Of a stretch of 50,732 bases of DNA, positions 37,989-46,637 are shown in pieces. Origin of the DNA: a virus. The notes beneath the pieces were generated by a model. It made no database searches and was not told the DNA's origin. It saw nothing but the letters and a program-made list of their open reading frames with translations. Each line of letters starts with the position of its first letter. Position 1 is the first letter of the stretch. Location: IMG/VR virus record IMGVR_UViG_3300012920_000059, positions 1 to 50,732 of that record; one strand, 5' to 3'. Made by a program: the position numbers and the translations under genes.

Positions 37989-39470
37989 TTAAATGTCTAG
38001 GTCGAGATCTTCTCCGTCCTCGTCCTTCTCATTTTCCATTTGTTTATCTTGTGCTTCAATTTCTTCGTCAGATTGTCTTAATATAGTCTTACGTATCCAT
38101 TCGTTAGATACATATTTACCTACATATTCATCTAATGAAGCTAACATTTCAAAACGTTCACGAATCATTTCTGACTCTTTTAACTCACTGAAGTAGTTAT
38201 CTTCAATAAAGTCAAATACTATTTGCTCTTTCCATGAATCCCAATCTTGTGGAGTAATTACCTTTTTCAATAGTAATTGTGTTCTTAAAGATTGCATGAA
38301 AAGATCGCTAAATCTTTTTCTTAATCTATCGATGAATTTCTTAAACTTAACCTCATCTCTAGATATTTCGGTGCTTCTTCCTAAACTAAACTGAGCTTCT
38401 TGTTCCAATCTATTAATTGGTACGTTTAATGCTCTATATAGTTTCTTTTGGAAATAGATAATATCATCAATCTGTCCTAGATTTTCGCCACCTGGTAATG
38501 TTGATATTTCTGTTCCTCTTCCACCTTCTCTTCGTGGTAAAAAGAAATCTTCCAACATTGACATGTGTTTCTTATCATCTTTTATTTCCCCTGTTGCTGC
38601 ATCATAAACTAATTTGTTTCGATATTGGTTCATAATATTTTTTAGATATTCTTCAGCTTTACCTTTAGGTAAGTTACCTACGTCAATATAGAATATTCTT
38701 CTTTCTGGTGCTCTACTTATTCTGTAGATAACCAAAGAATCTTCCATCATTCTTAATTGGTTAACAGGTTTAATAGCCTTGTGCATATATGACAAGACTC
38801 TTGATCTGCTTGGGTCTAACATTCCTGAAGTACAATAGATAATTGCGTCAGGGTGTATTTTTACCCCTTGGTTATGTGACTGCATTTTATTGTCTTGGAA
38901 TATAAAATATTCTTCCTGCTTAACAATAATCTTAGCGCCAGTTTTTTGATCTTCTTTCTCTTCGATCTCTTTGACCTTTCTTAATTTAGTTGGGTCAATA
39001 TACCTTAATTCTTTAATACCTTTAGTTGGATTACCTTCATCTATTATAACATGATATGGTAATCTCCCATCAACATACCACTTTCTGAATATATCATGTG
39101 CATATTGATTAAAGTTAATCATTTTTAATATAACTTGAAACTCATCACGCATCACATCTTTTATCTGATCCGATACATCTAGTTCGTCTAATATTATATT
39201 TACTGGCGCCTCTGTATGGTCACCAACAATTGATTCATTAACAATGTCTTCTACGGCTGCATCACATTCGGGCTGTGCTGCTATATCGCGATATCTCATT
39301 ATTAATTCGTTTTCGGTTTTTACCTTATCGCCATCTACATCCAAATAGACACCAAAGTGTCCACCGGATTGTATAACACCGGCACCGTCAGATTCTGTAT
39401 CTGGTACAAATGATGGGCGTTCAGGCTTCTTTGCCTTACGATTTATTTCAAATCCAAAAAATTCTGCCAT
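37989..39470 (-). CDS. 20: portal vertex protein gp20
   Basis: 493 residues (T4 gp20 524). Conserved features include CDAAVEDIVNESIV, WYVDGRLPYHVIID, LREL-like KELRYIDPTKLRKV, RISRAPERRIFYIDVGNLPK and ALNVPINRLEQEAQFSLGRSTEISRDEVKF, all typical of T4-like portals. It forms the 12-mer at the unique vertex through which gp17 packages DNA. Late promoter and a hairpin lie upstream. Confidence 0.98.
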   Translation of the reverse strand: MAEFFGFEINRKAKKPERPSFVPDTESDGAGVIQSGGHFGVYLDVDGDKVKTENELIMRYRDIAAQPECDAAVEDIVNESIVGDHTEAPVNIILDELDVSDQIKDVMRDEFQVILKMINFNQYAHDIFRKWYVDGRLPYHVIIDEGNPTKGIKELRYIDPTKLRKVKEIEEKEDQKTGAKIIVKQEEYFIFQDNKMQSHNQGVKIHPDAIIYCTSGMLDPSRSRVLSYMHKAIKPVNQLRMMEDSLVIYRISRAPERRIFYIDVGNLPKGKAEEYLKNIMNQYRNKLVYDAATGEIKDDKKHMSMLEDFFLPRREGGRGTEISTLPGGENLGQIDDIIYFQKKLYRALNVPINRLEQEAQFSLGRSTEISRDEVKFKKFIDRLRKRFSDLFMQSLRTQLLLKKVITPQDWDSWKEQIVFDFIEDNYFSELKESEMIRERFEMLASLDEYVGKYVSNEWIRKTILRQSDEEIEAQDKQMENEKDEDGEDLDLDI

Positions 39471-39492
39471 ATTATCCTCTTATTATATTATC

Positions 39493-39514
39493 AGAGGGGA
39501 AATTAATCCCCTCT
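39493..39514 (-). promoter_or_regulatory. 5'-terminal hairpin of the gp20 late transcript
   Basis: AGAGGGGA and TCCCCTCT form an 8-bp stem with a six-base loop. It starts about 8 nt below the late promoter at 39522, where transcription should begin, and no T-run follows, so a protective 5' hairpin is more likely than a terminator. Confidence 0.6.
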
Positions 39515-39521
39515 TCTAATA

Positions 39522-39529
39522 TATTTATA
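39522..39529 (-). promoter_or_regulatory. late promoter TATAAATA (gp20)
   Basis: Exact late consensus on the minus strand in the 63-nt gap between gp19 and gp20. Confidence 0.8.
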
Positions 39530-39533
39530 TCAC

Positions 39534-40061
39534 TTATGAAGTGACGTCTGATTCCCAATATTGAACTTGTAGCTCAACTGTAAACTCTTCAATAGCGTCT
39601 GCAGTATCGTAGTTAAGATCAATAGCAGCAACAGATGAAGGCCAACATCCTCTAAAGTCATACTTCATAGAAGTTGAACCATCTTTTCTTAATTGCTCTA
39701 CAACAACATCAGCTGTGTAATCATTCATGTTTACTAAGCCAGTATTGTTTTGATGCTCGTTAATACCGTTCATCCACTGTTCAAACGCACGTCTTACGTT
39801 AAACTCAGCGTCATTGATAACAGTAAGAGTTAAATTTTCAAATGTTCTGTCTCCAGCCATTTTTAATTTTCTTCCTCTGAAACCAACTTCTATTCCGCCG
39901 ATTGTACCGCTTGGAATAGTAGCTTGTTTACATAAGAATGATGTAAGTTCTACATCACTGTCCACGTATGATGGAAAGTTTACTGTAGCTTTAAACAGGG
40001 AAGGTCTAGCACCGCCACCACTAAGCTTAGATTTAAAGTCGTCTATACCTAATATTGCCAT
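39534..40061 (-). CDS. 19: tail tube protein gp19
   Basis: 175 residues (T4 gp19 163). FKATVNFPSYVD, FLCKQATIPSGTIGGIEVGFRGRKLKMAGDRTFENLTLTVINDAEF and FEQWMNGINEHQNNTG match tail tubes. It stacks as hexameric rings inside the gp18 sheath. It lies 2 nt after the gp18 stop and has its paralogue at 33711-34172. Confidence 0.95.
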   Translation of the reverse strand: MAILGIDDFKSKLSGGGARPSLFKATVNFPSYVDSDVELTSFLCKQATIPSGTIGGIEVGFRGRKLKMAGDRTFENLTLTVINDAEFNVRRAFEQWMNGINEHQNNTGLVNMNDYTADVVVEQLRKDGSTSMKYDFRGCWPSSVAAIDLNYDTADAIEEFTVELQVQYWESDVTS

Positions 40062-40063
40062 GA

Positions 40064-41767
40064 TTAACCTCCTGAGATCTCAGAGAATTCCACTCCGGAT
40101 CTTGTAGCTACAAAGTTCAAGGTAATGAAATTAATAGATCTTGCAGGCTTAATGAATATATCTGCTACAAAACTATTACTATCAATTACTTGACTTGTGT
40201 TATTTGTTGTATCACATACTACTTTAAAGTCTGTGATTCCTCTTCGTCCCTTAACATCTCTTAGGAAAGGTTCTACTAAATTTAAGAACTGAGCTCTTGT
40301 AAATTCATCGTTGAATTCAAATAGCTGAGCCTCTGCTGCAGTAGATATAGCCTTTTCTAATGTAATGAAAAGTCTTCGAACGTTAACTCGGTCGAATGCG
40401 GAAGGTCTTTTTAATGCTGTTTTATCTCCGAACAGAATTGTACCTTGTCCTGGTAAGGAAACTATTGGGTTTACTCTTGCTTTATATAGAGAATCTCTAT
40501 CTGCTTGCACAGGGTTATAAGCAAGTTTTGATACGCCTAATAGTTGACCTCTGTTAACACCTGCTGGTGAGAACCAAGAATCAGCAACGTTGTCTGTGTT
40601 TGCACATAGACCAGCTAAGTGACCAGCAGCGCCTATCCATACGAAATTGTCATTATATTTATCGTACACATATACTGCGCCTGAGTCTATAACTGCGTAA
40701 GAGCTTGAACTAATACCATTAGCCCATTCTAATACTGTTGTCACAGGAGCCGAAGCGCCTTGTGAATCTGCTATTGGAGGAGATAAAAATGCCATACAAT
40801 CTTTTCTAGCGTTTGCTATTGTGATTAGATGTTCAGCTATTACTTCCTGACCGTTAGTATCTGGATATGCAAATAATAGACCAACGTCTACTGTATTGGA
40901 ATCTTTCATTAGGTCGAAACCTGCTGTAATTTCCCCAGTACTTGGTGCGTTATCATCTGTTCCTCCAGATAAGCTATTTGCTATTGCGGTTGTTGAACCA
41001 GCAATAGTTGATAAGGCAGTTAGGTTTCCACCTGCGTCTCCCAAACTGGAAGGGTGGTCTAACCATCTTATATATTCGGAATTCGAATTAATTACATCTA
41101 CGTAATAATTTGATGTTCCGTCTGATTTTTTAGCGTCTGCAGCCTGTGATAAAAATGAATATGATTCTAGAACAGAATTAGCTGTTCCAGTCCATACGCC
41201 AGTTTCATCAAGAACTAAAACGTGAAGCTCGTCGCCAATAGTTCCTTTACCTAAACCTGCTGCATAGTCAGAAGTTTCTGGTTCTGCATCGAAAACAGAA
41301 GAGTATTTTAATCCAGTAGCATATTCAATAGTGCTAAAATTATTTACTCCCTCTGTGACGATACATACTTTCAGACCATTCCCAAGAATACCAGGGTGCT
41401 TAGCAGCCCATGTTCCTTTAGAATTACCTCCAGCAGCATATTGATTTACGTAATCACTATCGTTTTCAATTAAAAGACCTGATCCGTCTGCAGTTGCATT
41501 TTTGTTTCCAGTTTTCGCACGAACTACTTTTAAAGCATTTCCATATTTCAGGAAAGATGCAGCAGTTAGGAAATATCCACATGTGTTACTGTCTGGGCTT
41601 CCAAATACTTCAGCTAGTTGTTGTTCTGAACTAACTGTAACTACTTCATTAACAGGACCCCAATTGAAGACCCCAGCGAATCCACCAATACTGGTAGAAA
41701 CGGCAGGTACTACGGCTGTCGCGTCAATTTCTTTGACTTGAACGCCTGGTGATACTTGAAATGCCAT
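40064..41767 (-). CDS. 18: tail sheath protein gp18
   Basis: 567 residues (T4 gp18 659). N-terminal SPGVQVKEIDATAVVPAVSTSIGGFAGVFNWGPVNEVVTVSSEQQL and C-terminal AFDRVNVRRLFITLEKAI, QFLNLVEPFLRDVKGRRGITDFKVVCDTTNN are hallmark sheath sequences. Contractile sheath around gp19; the size difference is in the variable outer domains. Late promoter at 41793. Confidence 0.97.
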   Translation of the reverse strand: MAFQVSPGVQVKEIDATAVVPAVSTSIGGFAGVFNWGPVNEVVTVSSEQQLAEVFGSPDSNTCGYFLTAASFLKYGNALKVVRAKTGNKNATADGSGLLIENDSDYVNQYAAGGNSKGTWAAKHPGILGNGLKVCIVTEGVNNFSTIEYATGLKYSSVFDAEPETSDYAAGLGKGTIGDELHVLVLDETGVWTGTANSVLESYSFLSQAADAKKSDGTSNYYVDVINSNSEYIRWLDHPSSLGDAGGNLTALSTIAGSTTAIANSLSGGTDDNAPSTGEITAGFDLMKDSNTVDVGLLFAYPDTNGQEVIAEHLITIANARKDCMAFLSPPIADSQGASAPVTTVLEWANGISSSSYAVIDSGAVYVYDKYNDNFVWIGAAGHLAGLCANTDNVADSWFSPAGVNRGQLLGVSKLAYNPVQADRDSLYKARVNPIVSLPGQGTILFGDKTALKRPSAFDRVNVRRLFITLEKAISTAAEAQLFEFNDEFTRAQFLNLVEPFLRDVKGRRGITDFKVVCDTTNNTSQVIDSNSFVADIFIKPARSINFITLNFVATRSGVEFSEISGG

Positions 41768-41792
41768 CGCTTTATCCTCTCAAAAAGGTTTA

Positions 41793-41800
41793 TATTTATA
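41793..41800 (-). promoter_or_regulatory. late promoter TATAAATA (gp18)
   Basis: Exact late consensus on the minus strand about 26 nt before the gp18 ATG, with GAGAGGAT as ribosome site. A variant CATAAATA at 41835-41842 may be a second late start. Confidence 0.85.
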
Positions 41801-41843
41801 AGTTAACATAATACGGTTTTAATTCACTCGTCTTTATTTATGA

Positions 41844-43460
41844 TTACCAAAGTCCTGTGGACTTAGTGTCTTCTTCAAACCATACATTACCTTCTCCGTC
41901 TCCTACTCCTTTATTGGTATCTTGTCCATCATTTATAATACCAAATGGTAATAAATCATCTTGTATAGCTTCTAATTGTTCTTTATATAATAAGTTTTTC
42001 ATGTCTATATCTGATATAGATTGGAATATATCTGTTGTAGTAAACCAACCAAACAAGACTAAATTCATCATTAAGTCATCGTGGTTAGGTGCTATAGCCA
42101 TAAAAGTATTACCCTTTGCAACAAATGTACTCATTTCTATTATTGTTTGCGCATCTTTAATTAGTAATTTCTTTTGCTCAATTAAGTCTTTTATTGTAGA
42201 ACATCCAATACGCTTAACTCTTCTAGTCATTGTACAACCAATTGCGTTCTTCTTAACTGCTGATTCTACAAACATATTTTCATATTCTAAGTCATAGTAT
42301 AATCCATTACAAACCACAATACCTGCATCATTACTTTCTATTAAGACATAAGCTTCATTATAGGTCTTAGCGTATTTGTATACAATATCAGGTAATAACA
42401 TAGGAGAGATATTATTATCTCTAAATGTAGCTACTTGTTCAAATGGTTCTGTGCTTACATCTATAATATTAAATGTACTATAGTCTTGTCCTCTTCCCTT
42501 TGCTACATCTACACACATTATATAATCATGGTCTTCCTTTGGTTTCTTGTATATAAAAACATTCTCTTGGAATGATAAAGGTTCTAATGCCTTCTGGGCT
42601 AATAAGTGATTTGCGCTTATAAGTGTATTACCCCTTCCATGAAATGTATTACCGAACTCTTGTTCAAACTGTAATTCAGATGTATTTGCTACAGTTTCTT
42701 CTTTCCATTTTTCATCTCTTCCTGGTACGTCCCACCAATCTACTCTAAATGGTTTAAATTCATTTGTTCCAGTCGAAGCGCCTTCCCATATTTTATGATA
42801 TACATTACCAATACCATTTGCTGTAGATGTAATAATAATTTGTGTATCTTTACCGGCTGATACTACAGGATATGTAGATGTATAGAATTGTGCATCATTC
42901 TCTACAAATGCGAACTCATCTAAGAATAGTAGATTGATTGATAAACCCCTTATAGAACTTCCAGACGTGGCCGCTGCCATGATTTTAGAATTATTACTGA
43001 ACTCTATAGACCCTTTATTCAATGCTTTACATCCAGGTTGTAAAAAGAATGGTAAGTTTTCAAGCGCGAGCGTCACGCGTGCGAGCATCTCTCTCGCGAC
43101 CGCGCCTTTGTTTGCTAATATAGCAATTGTCTTTTCTGGGTGGAAACAAGCATACCATAATAGATATACGACCGAACTAATAGATTTACCACTTTGTCTA
43201 CATGCTAAAACCACACTAAATCTATTCTTATTAAAGTGTGAAAACATTTCTTCTTGATATGGATATAGATTAAATGGAACTAATCCTTCATCAAGAGATA
43301 TAATCTTTATATACTTACGAGCAAAATAACAAGGATCATCCATACATTTTTTGTATTCAACAATCTCTTCTTTTGTAAAGTCACTGACTACACCGTCTCT
43401 TTTGATTGACGGATTACCTAAATAGCCAAATTCGTTATTCTTAATTCTCTGGTTTGACAT
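41844..43460 (-). CDS. 17: terminase large subunit gp17
   Basis: 538 residues (T4 gp17 610). ATPase: Walker A CRQSGKS at 87-93, Walker B LLFLDEF at 177-183, coupling motif TSTANG. Nuclease: MCVDVAKGRGQDYS with Asp318, VLIESNDAG, and HDDLMMNLVL. Packages DNA and cuts headfuls. Ends 76 nt before gp18, overlaps gp16 by 20 nt. A long CpG-rich codon island covers residues about 117-132. Confidence 0.98.
   Translation of the reverse strand: MSNQRIKNNEFGYLGNPSIKRDGVVSDFTKEEIVEYKKCMDDPCYFARKYIKIISLDEGLVPFNLYPYQEEMFSHFNKNRFSVVLACRQSGKSISSVVYLLWYACFHPEKTIAILANKGAVAREMLARVTLALENLPFFLQPGCKALNKGSIEFSNNSKIMAAATSGSSIRGLSINLLFLDEFAFVENDAQFYTSTYPVVSAGKDTQIIITSTANGIGNVYHKIWEGASTGTNEFKPFRVDWWDVPGRDEKWKEETVANTSELQFEQEFGNTFHGRGNTLISANHLLAQKALEPLSFQENVFIYKKPKEDHDYIMCVDVAKGRGQDYSTFNIIDVSTEPFEQVATFRDNNISPMLLPDIVYKYAKTYNEAYVLIESNDAGIVVCNGLYYDLEYENMFVESAVKKNAIGCTMTRRVKRIGCSTIKDLIEQKKLLIKDAQTIIEMSTFVAKGNTFMAIAPNHDDLMMNLVLFGWFTTTDIFQSISDIDMKNLLYKEQLEAIQDDLLPFGIINDGQDTNKGVGDGEGNVWFEEDTKSTGLW
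43061..43106 (-). other. CpG-rich codon island 5
   Basis: A 46-bp patch in gene 17 over KGAVAREMLARVTLAL, with 12 of 15 third positions G or C. CGCGTGCGAG (43076-43085) recurs at 43665-43674 in gene 16. Confidence 0.65.
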
Positions 43461-43842
43461 CTATTACATCATCTTTATCTAATAACATTCTTTGTAGTTC
43501 TGTTGTGCTTCCAACAAATACATTGTTATTAGTTATTTCTTTTTTCACATCATCTTGTGTTAATTCTTTTTTACTTTTTTGTAGCTTCATAAGCTTATCT
43601 GTTATATCACCAATAGATTTTAAGTGATTAGATAATACTTCGAACGCTCGCGGGTGCTCGCTCTCGCGTGCGAGTTCTGCTAATGAGTCCATGGATTGTG
43701 TACCTACTTGTATTAGTTCTTTGTAAGTATCACGGGAAAATTCATAATCGTCTTTTATATCTTTCTTATCGATATAATCAGATCTTCTTGTACCGGGAAG
43801 ATTCTTCTCCAGGCTTTTCGATATTGCATCTTTCTTACTCAT
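43441..43842 (-). CDS. 16: terminase small subunit gp16
   Basis: 133 residues (T4 gp16 164). DYEFSRDTYKELIQVGTQSMDSLAELARESEHPRAFEVLSNHLKS matches gp16, including the SEHPRA segment. It oligomerises to recognise DNA and stimulate gp17. Its own CpG-rich island covers LARESEHPRAF. The gene lies 8 nt after gp15. Confidence 0.93.
   Translation of the reverse strand: MSKKDAISKSLEKNLPGTRRSDYIDKKDIKDDYEFSRDTYKELIQVGTQSMDSLAELARESEHPRAFEVLSNHLKSIGDITDKLMKLQKSKKELTQDDVKKEITNNNVFVGSTTELQRMLLDKDDVIDVKPEN
43641..43678 (-). other. CpG-rich codon island 6
   Basis: A 38-bp patch in gene 16 over AELARESEHPRAFEV. It shares CGCGTGCGAG with gene 17 (island 5) and CGCTCTCGCG with island 1 as a reverse complement. 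It can also fold as CTCGC/GCGAG. Confidence 0.65.
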
Positions 43843-43849
43843 AATTTAC

Positions 43850-44599
43850 CTATGTTATAGTTACGTTAACTGTATAGTTATCATCTTCATCCGCTGTTGG
43901 TGGGTCAATAGCAAAATTCATTTCTTCTAATATATTTGAGCCATTCTGATCTTCATTAAAGTCTATATTAATTGTCTTAATAACTTTAGCTTCAGATTTT
44001 CCTGAATAGAATGTCATTTTCATTTGGAAGTCTAGAGTATATATTAATACTCTTCTTGCCATATAATCACCATCATATTGGTCATCAATATTTACACCAG
44101 TTAATATAATTGGCACATCTTGTTTATAATTCGTCCAACCATCTATTGGTTTAATAGTTACAGTATATTCTGGTTGGAAATAAGGTAATATCTGTTCTAG
44201 TACTTGTAACCCATCATCTTGATTCTTGGCCATAATATTTAATTGCATACCAATATTATATGGTACATGGGTTTGTATTATTTCTTTTTTAATAGAACTA
44301 TCTGCTATTGGATTTGTTATCTTATCTCTCTTTTTAATTTTCTTTGTAGAATCTACATCTAAACTAGTTATTTCAAACGATAAACGTGGAAGCTTAATTG
44401 CCACACTTGCATCAGACATTGTATCTTGGTCTATACGTGATAAGAATTTTTGTTTAGGACCATACGCTAAAGGAACTCTGATCTGATTTAATATACCACC
44501 AGAACCATCTTTTCTAACCACAGTTATATCATTAAAGAGTGTACCAAATACGGCAACTGCTTTTCTTAGTGTTGCGTTATAAAAATGAGATCCAAACAT
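43850..44599 (-). CDS. 15: tail completion/sheath stabiliser gp15
   Basis: 249 residues (T4 gp15 272). It opens MFGSHFYNATLRKAVAVFGTLFNDI, followed by GGILNQIRVPLAYGPKQKFLSRIDQD, a conserved gp15 pattern. It caps the tail tube and sheath and links to the neck. Shares TAATG with gp14. Confidence 0.93.
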   Translation of the reverse strand: MFGSHFYNATLRKAVAVFGTLFNDITVVRKDGSGGILNQIRVPLAYGPKQKFLSRIDQDTMSDASVAIKLPRLSFEITSLDVDSTKKIKKRDKITNPIADSSIKKEIIQTHVPYNIGMQLNIMAKNQDDGLQVLEQILPYFQPEYTVTIKPIDGWTNYKQDVPIILTGVNIDDQYDGDYMARRVLIYTLDFQMKMTFYSGKSEAKVIKTINIDFNEDQNGSNILEEMNFAIDPPTADEDDNYTVNVTIT

Positions 44600-45528
44600 T
44601 AGTAATTATCCGATGGGTCACCAAACGGATTAGCCTCTGTGAAGTCTAAGAATCCATCTGCACTTACTTCAAATGCCACGTTCTCTGCTCCACCATCCGA
44701 TGGGAATACGTTTTCAGAATTATCACCTATATCATATATCTTAGTTATAAAAGCTGTAACTGCAGAAGTGCCTCCAGTTAGTCCTATAGTATTTGATACG
44801 ATGAAATCTGTTGCTGTTGTTGTTCCACTAACACCAATATTAGATACTGTAATTGTTCCTGCAGTATCTGAGGTTTTAGTGACGGTTTGTACTTCGCCTT
44901 TAACTGTTATTCCAGTTGAAACGACCTGTGAAACTTCTTCACCTACTGAGTAGTGATTACCTCCACTTGTACTATATTCAATTGTTTCCTGATAAGAAAG
45001 TCTTTGTTGTGTAATATCAATTGCTTCAACACCTGTTTCAAAGTCTTCTTCATTATATTCATATAAGCTACATTGTAACTTGTAAACTGGTAGGTTTGAT
45101 AATTGATAAAATGGTTGTTCGTGTTCGACAAACATAATTTCAAAGAACTTGTTTGTCATTGGAAGGAATATTATATCACCTTCTGTTGGTACAGGATAGT
45201 CTACTTCGTTATTCCAAACCCCAATTAGTTTGTTCCATTGTCTTTTAGAAATAATAAATGTAGCTTCATCTCTTATCTCTAAACCGAACTTAGAATATAA
45301 ATCTCCTGAACCTTCAAATCCATCTGTTCCCTCTATATAAGCTTCTATAATATAGGCATCATCAAATTTAGAATTTGAAGCTTCACCTAGTACATCGTCT
45401 CTTGTAACTATGGTTCTTGGAAGATAATAACAATCTTGACCATAGATTTTCAGAGATTCAATTACAAGATCTTCATAGAGGTTTTGCTCTGATTTGACGG
45501 CTTGAGAAAAGTAAACGTTTCTAGCCAT
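44599..45528 (-). CDS. 14: neck protein gp14
   Basis: 309 residues (T4 gp14 256). N-terminal MARNVYFSQAVKSEQNLYEDLVIESLKIYGQDCYYLPR is a strong gp14 match. The C-terminal part (about 195-285) is a Thr/Val/Ser-rich beta region (VQTVTKTSDTAGTITVSNIG) not expected from T4 and may be an inserted domain on the neck surface. It lies 3 nt downstream of gp13. Confidence 0.93.
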   Translation of the reverse strand: MARNVYFSQAVKSEQNLYEDLVIESLKIYGQDCYYLPRTIVTRDDVLGEASNSKFDDAYIIEAYIEGTDGFEGSGDLYSKFGLEIRDEATFIISKRQWNKLIGVWNNEVDYPVPTEGDIIFLPMTNKFFEIMFVEHEQPFYQLSNLPVYKLQCSLYEYNEEDFETGVEAIDITQQRLSYQETIEYSTSGGNHYSVGEEVSQVVSTGITVKGEVQTVTKTSDTAGTITVSNIGVSGTTTATDFIVSNTIGLTGGTSAVTAFITKIYDIGDNSENVFPSDGGAENVAFEVSADGFLDFTEANPFGDPSDNY

Positions 45529-45531
45529 GTC

Positions 45532-46602
45532 TTATCCTGTATAAAAATCAACCGGCTCTTCCCAATTGAGTCTGGCTTCTTCAGTAAGTTTTTCTAACTC
45601 TTGTGTAGCATCATCAAATAACTGCCGACCATTAAATGTCACGCCACCAGGCATAACCATTCCTTCGAATTTAATTAAATTAGCACCCCATTGTTGTTTA
45701 ATTAATGCAGTTGTATATCTTTTTAAATAATAGTCATTATATACATCTGTATATGTATTTGGGTCTAATATCCTATAACATTCTAATACTAGATAAGTTG
45801 AATCTATCGCTAATTTATGTTCTACTCCCATATTAGCATGATTAGCACAATAAGAATATAATGTATCTGGAGCATCTTCAGCAACTACAAATGTTATTGT
45901 ATCTCCTGACACTGAAATTCCTGTATTATATTCTGACCCACCGCCATGTGTTCCATCAGCGGTTTCAGAGAATTTTAATGGATGAGCTCCTTGAGCTGCA
46001 TTGTTAAATGTATATGTAACTCCCTTTGATATACTTAATGTTTCATTTCCATTAAACCTATATTGATTTCCTGAAGATGTTGATACCACTGTAACTGTAA
46101 TTGTTTGTGGTTCAACAGCATCTGTTTCACCCTTCCAATCCATATCAATTCTTAAAGTATTTCTGTGTCTATTGAAATCTATATGTTTGTCATCTGGGTC
46201 TATAAGCATATCTAATAATGCTAAATGGTTCATAGTCATTTTATAATCGACCATTGTACCTAAAAATCCCAAAGAATAGATATCATTTAAAAACATTTGA
46301 TATTTAACATCAAACATATTTACTTGGGTTGAGCCTGAATTGTCTCTGAGTGGCATTACTCTAACTACATTTGTAACTAAATCTGGCACTGTAATATAGC
46401 CATTAGCCTGGTCTGTAGGAGTAACTAGATGCTTAAGATATACTTTCTCTACTGCATCTTGATGATATTCTTGGTAAAATTGTAAAGCTTCATCAACTCT
46501 ATCATCTACTTGGTCATCATCCACATTTATTTCTATGACAGGTGCGCCTAGTGCTCTTTTGCAATATGATATTAATGTTGCTCTACTGTTTGGTTTTGCC
46601 AT
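45532..46602 (-). CDS. 13: neck protein gp13 with an inserted cupredoxin-like domain
   Basis: 356 residues (T4 gp13 309). The gp13 part comprises residues 1-160 (VDEALQFYQEYHQDAVEKVYLKH, MTMNHLALLDMLIDP) and 268-356 (YDYYLKRYTTALIKQQWGANL-like, WEEPVDFYTG). Between them, about 165-265, lies a beta domain with HPLKF (His207), SGDTITFVVAEDAPDTLYSY, and C-A-N-H-A-N-M (Cys252, His255, Met258), the four ligands of a type-1 copper site. The domain is likely displayed on the head-tail neck; copper binding, redox or adhesion are all possible. Late promoter at 46626. Confidence 0.88.
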   Translation of the reverse strand: MAKPNSRATLISYCKRALGAPVIEINVDDDQVDDRVDEALQFYQEYHQDAVEKVYLKHLVTPTDQANGYITVPDLVTNVVRVMPLRDNSGSTQVNMFDVKYQMFLNDIYSLGFLGTMVDYKMTMNHLALLDMLIDPDDKHIDFNRHRNTLRIDMDWKGETDAVEPQTITVTVVSTSSGNQYRFNGNETLSISKGVTYTFNNAAQGAHPLKFSETADGTHGGGSEYNTGISVSGDTITFVVAEDAPDTLYSYCANHANMGVEHKLAIDSTYLVLECYRILDPNTYTDVYNDYYLKRYTTALIKQQWGANLIKFEGMVMPGGVTFNGRQLFDDATQELEKLTEEARLNWEEPVDFYTG

Positions 46603-46625
46603 TTTTAAATTCCTTTATATCATTC

Positions 46626-46633
46626 TATTTATA
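46626..46633 (-). promoter_or_regulatory. late promoter TATAAATA (gp13-gp17 operon)
   Basis: Exact late consensus on the minus strand, 24 nt before the gp13 ATG; AAAGGAA lies between as ribosome site. Confidence 0.85.
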
Positions 46634-46637
46634 ACAA

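Noticed and set aside
41857-42297. 146-codon plus-strand reading frame
   Set aside because: Antisense to terminase gp17, whose motifs are intact; no initiation signals.
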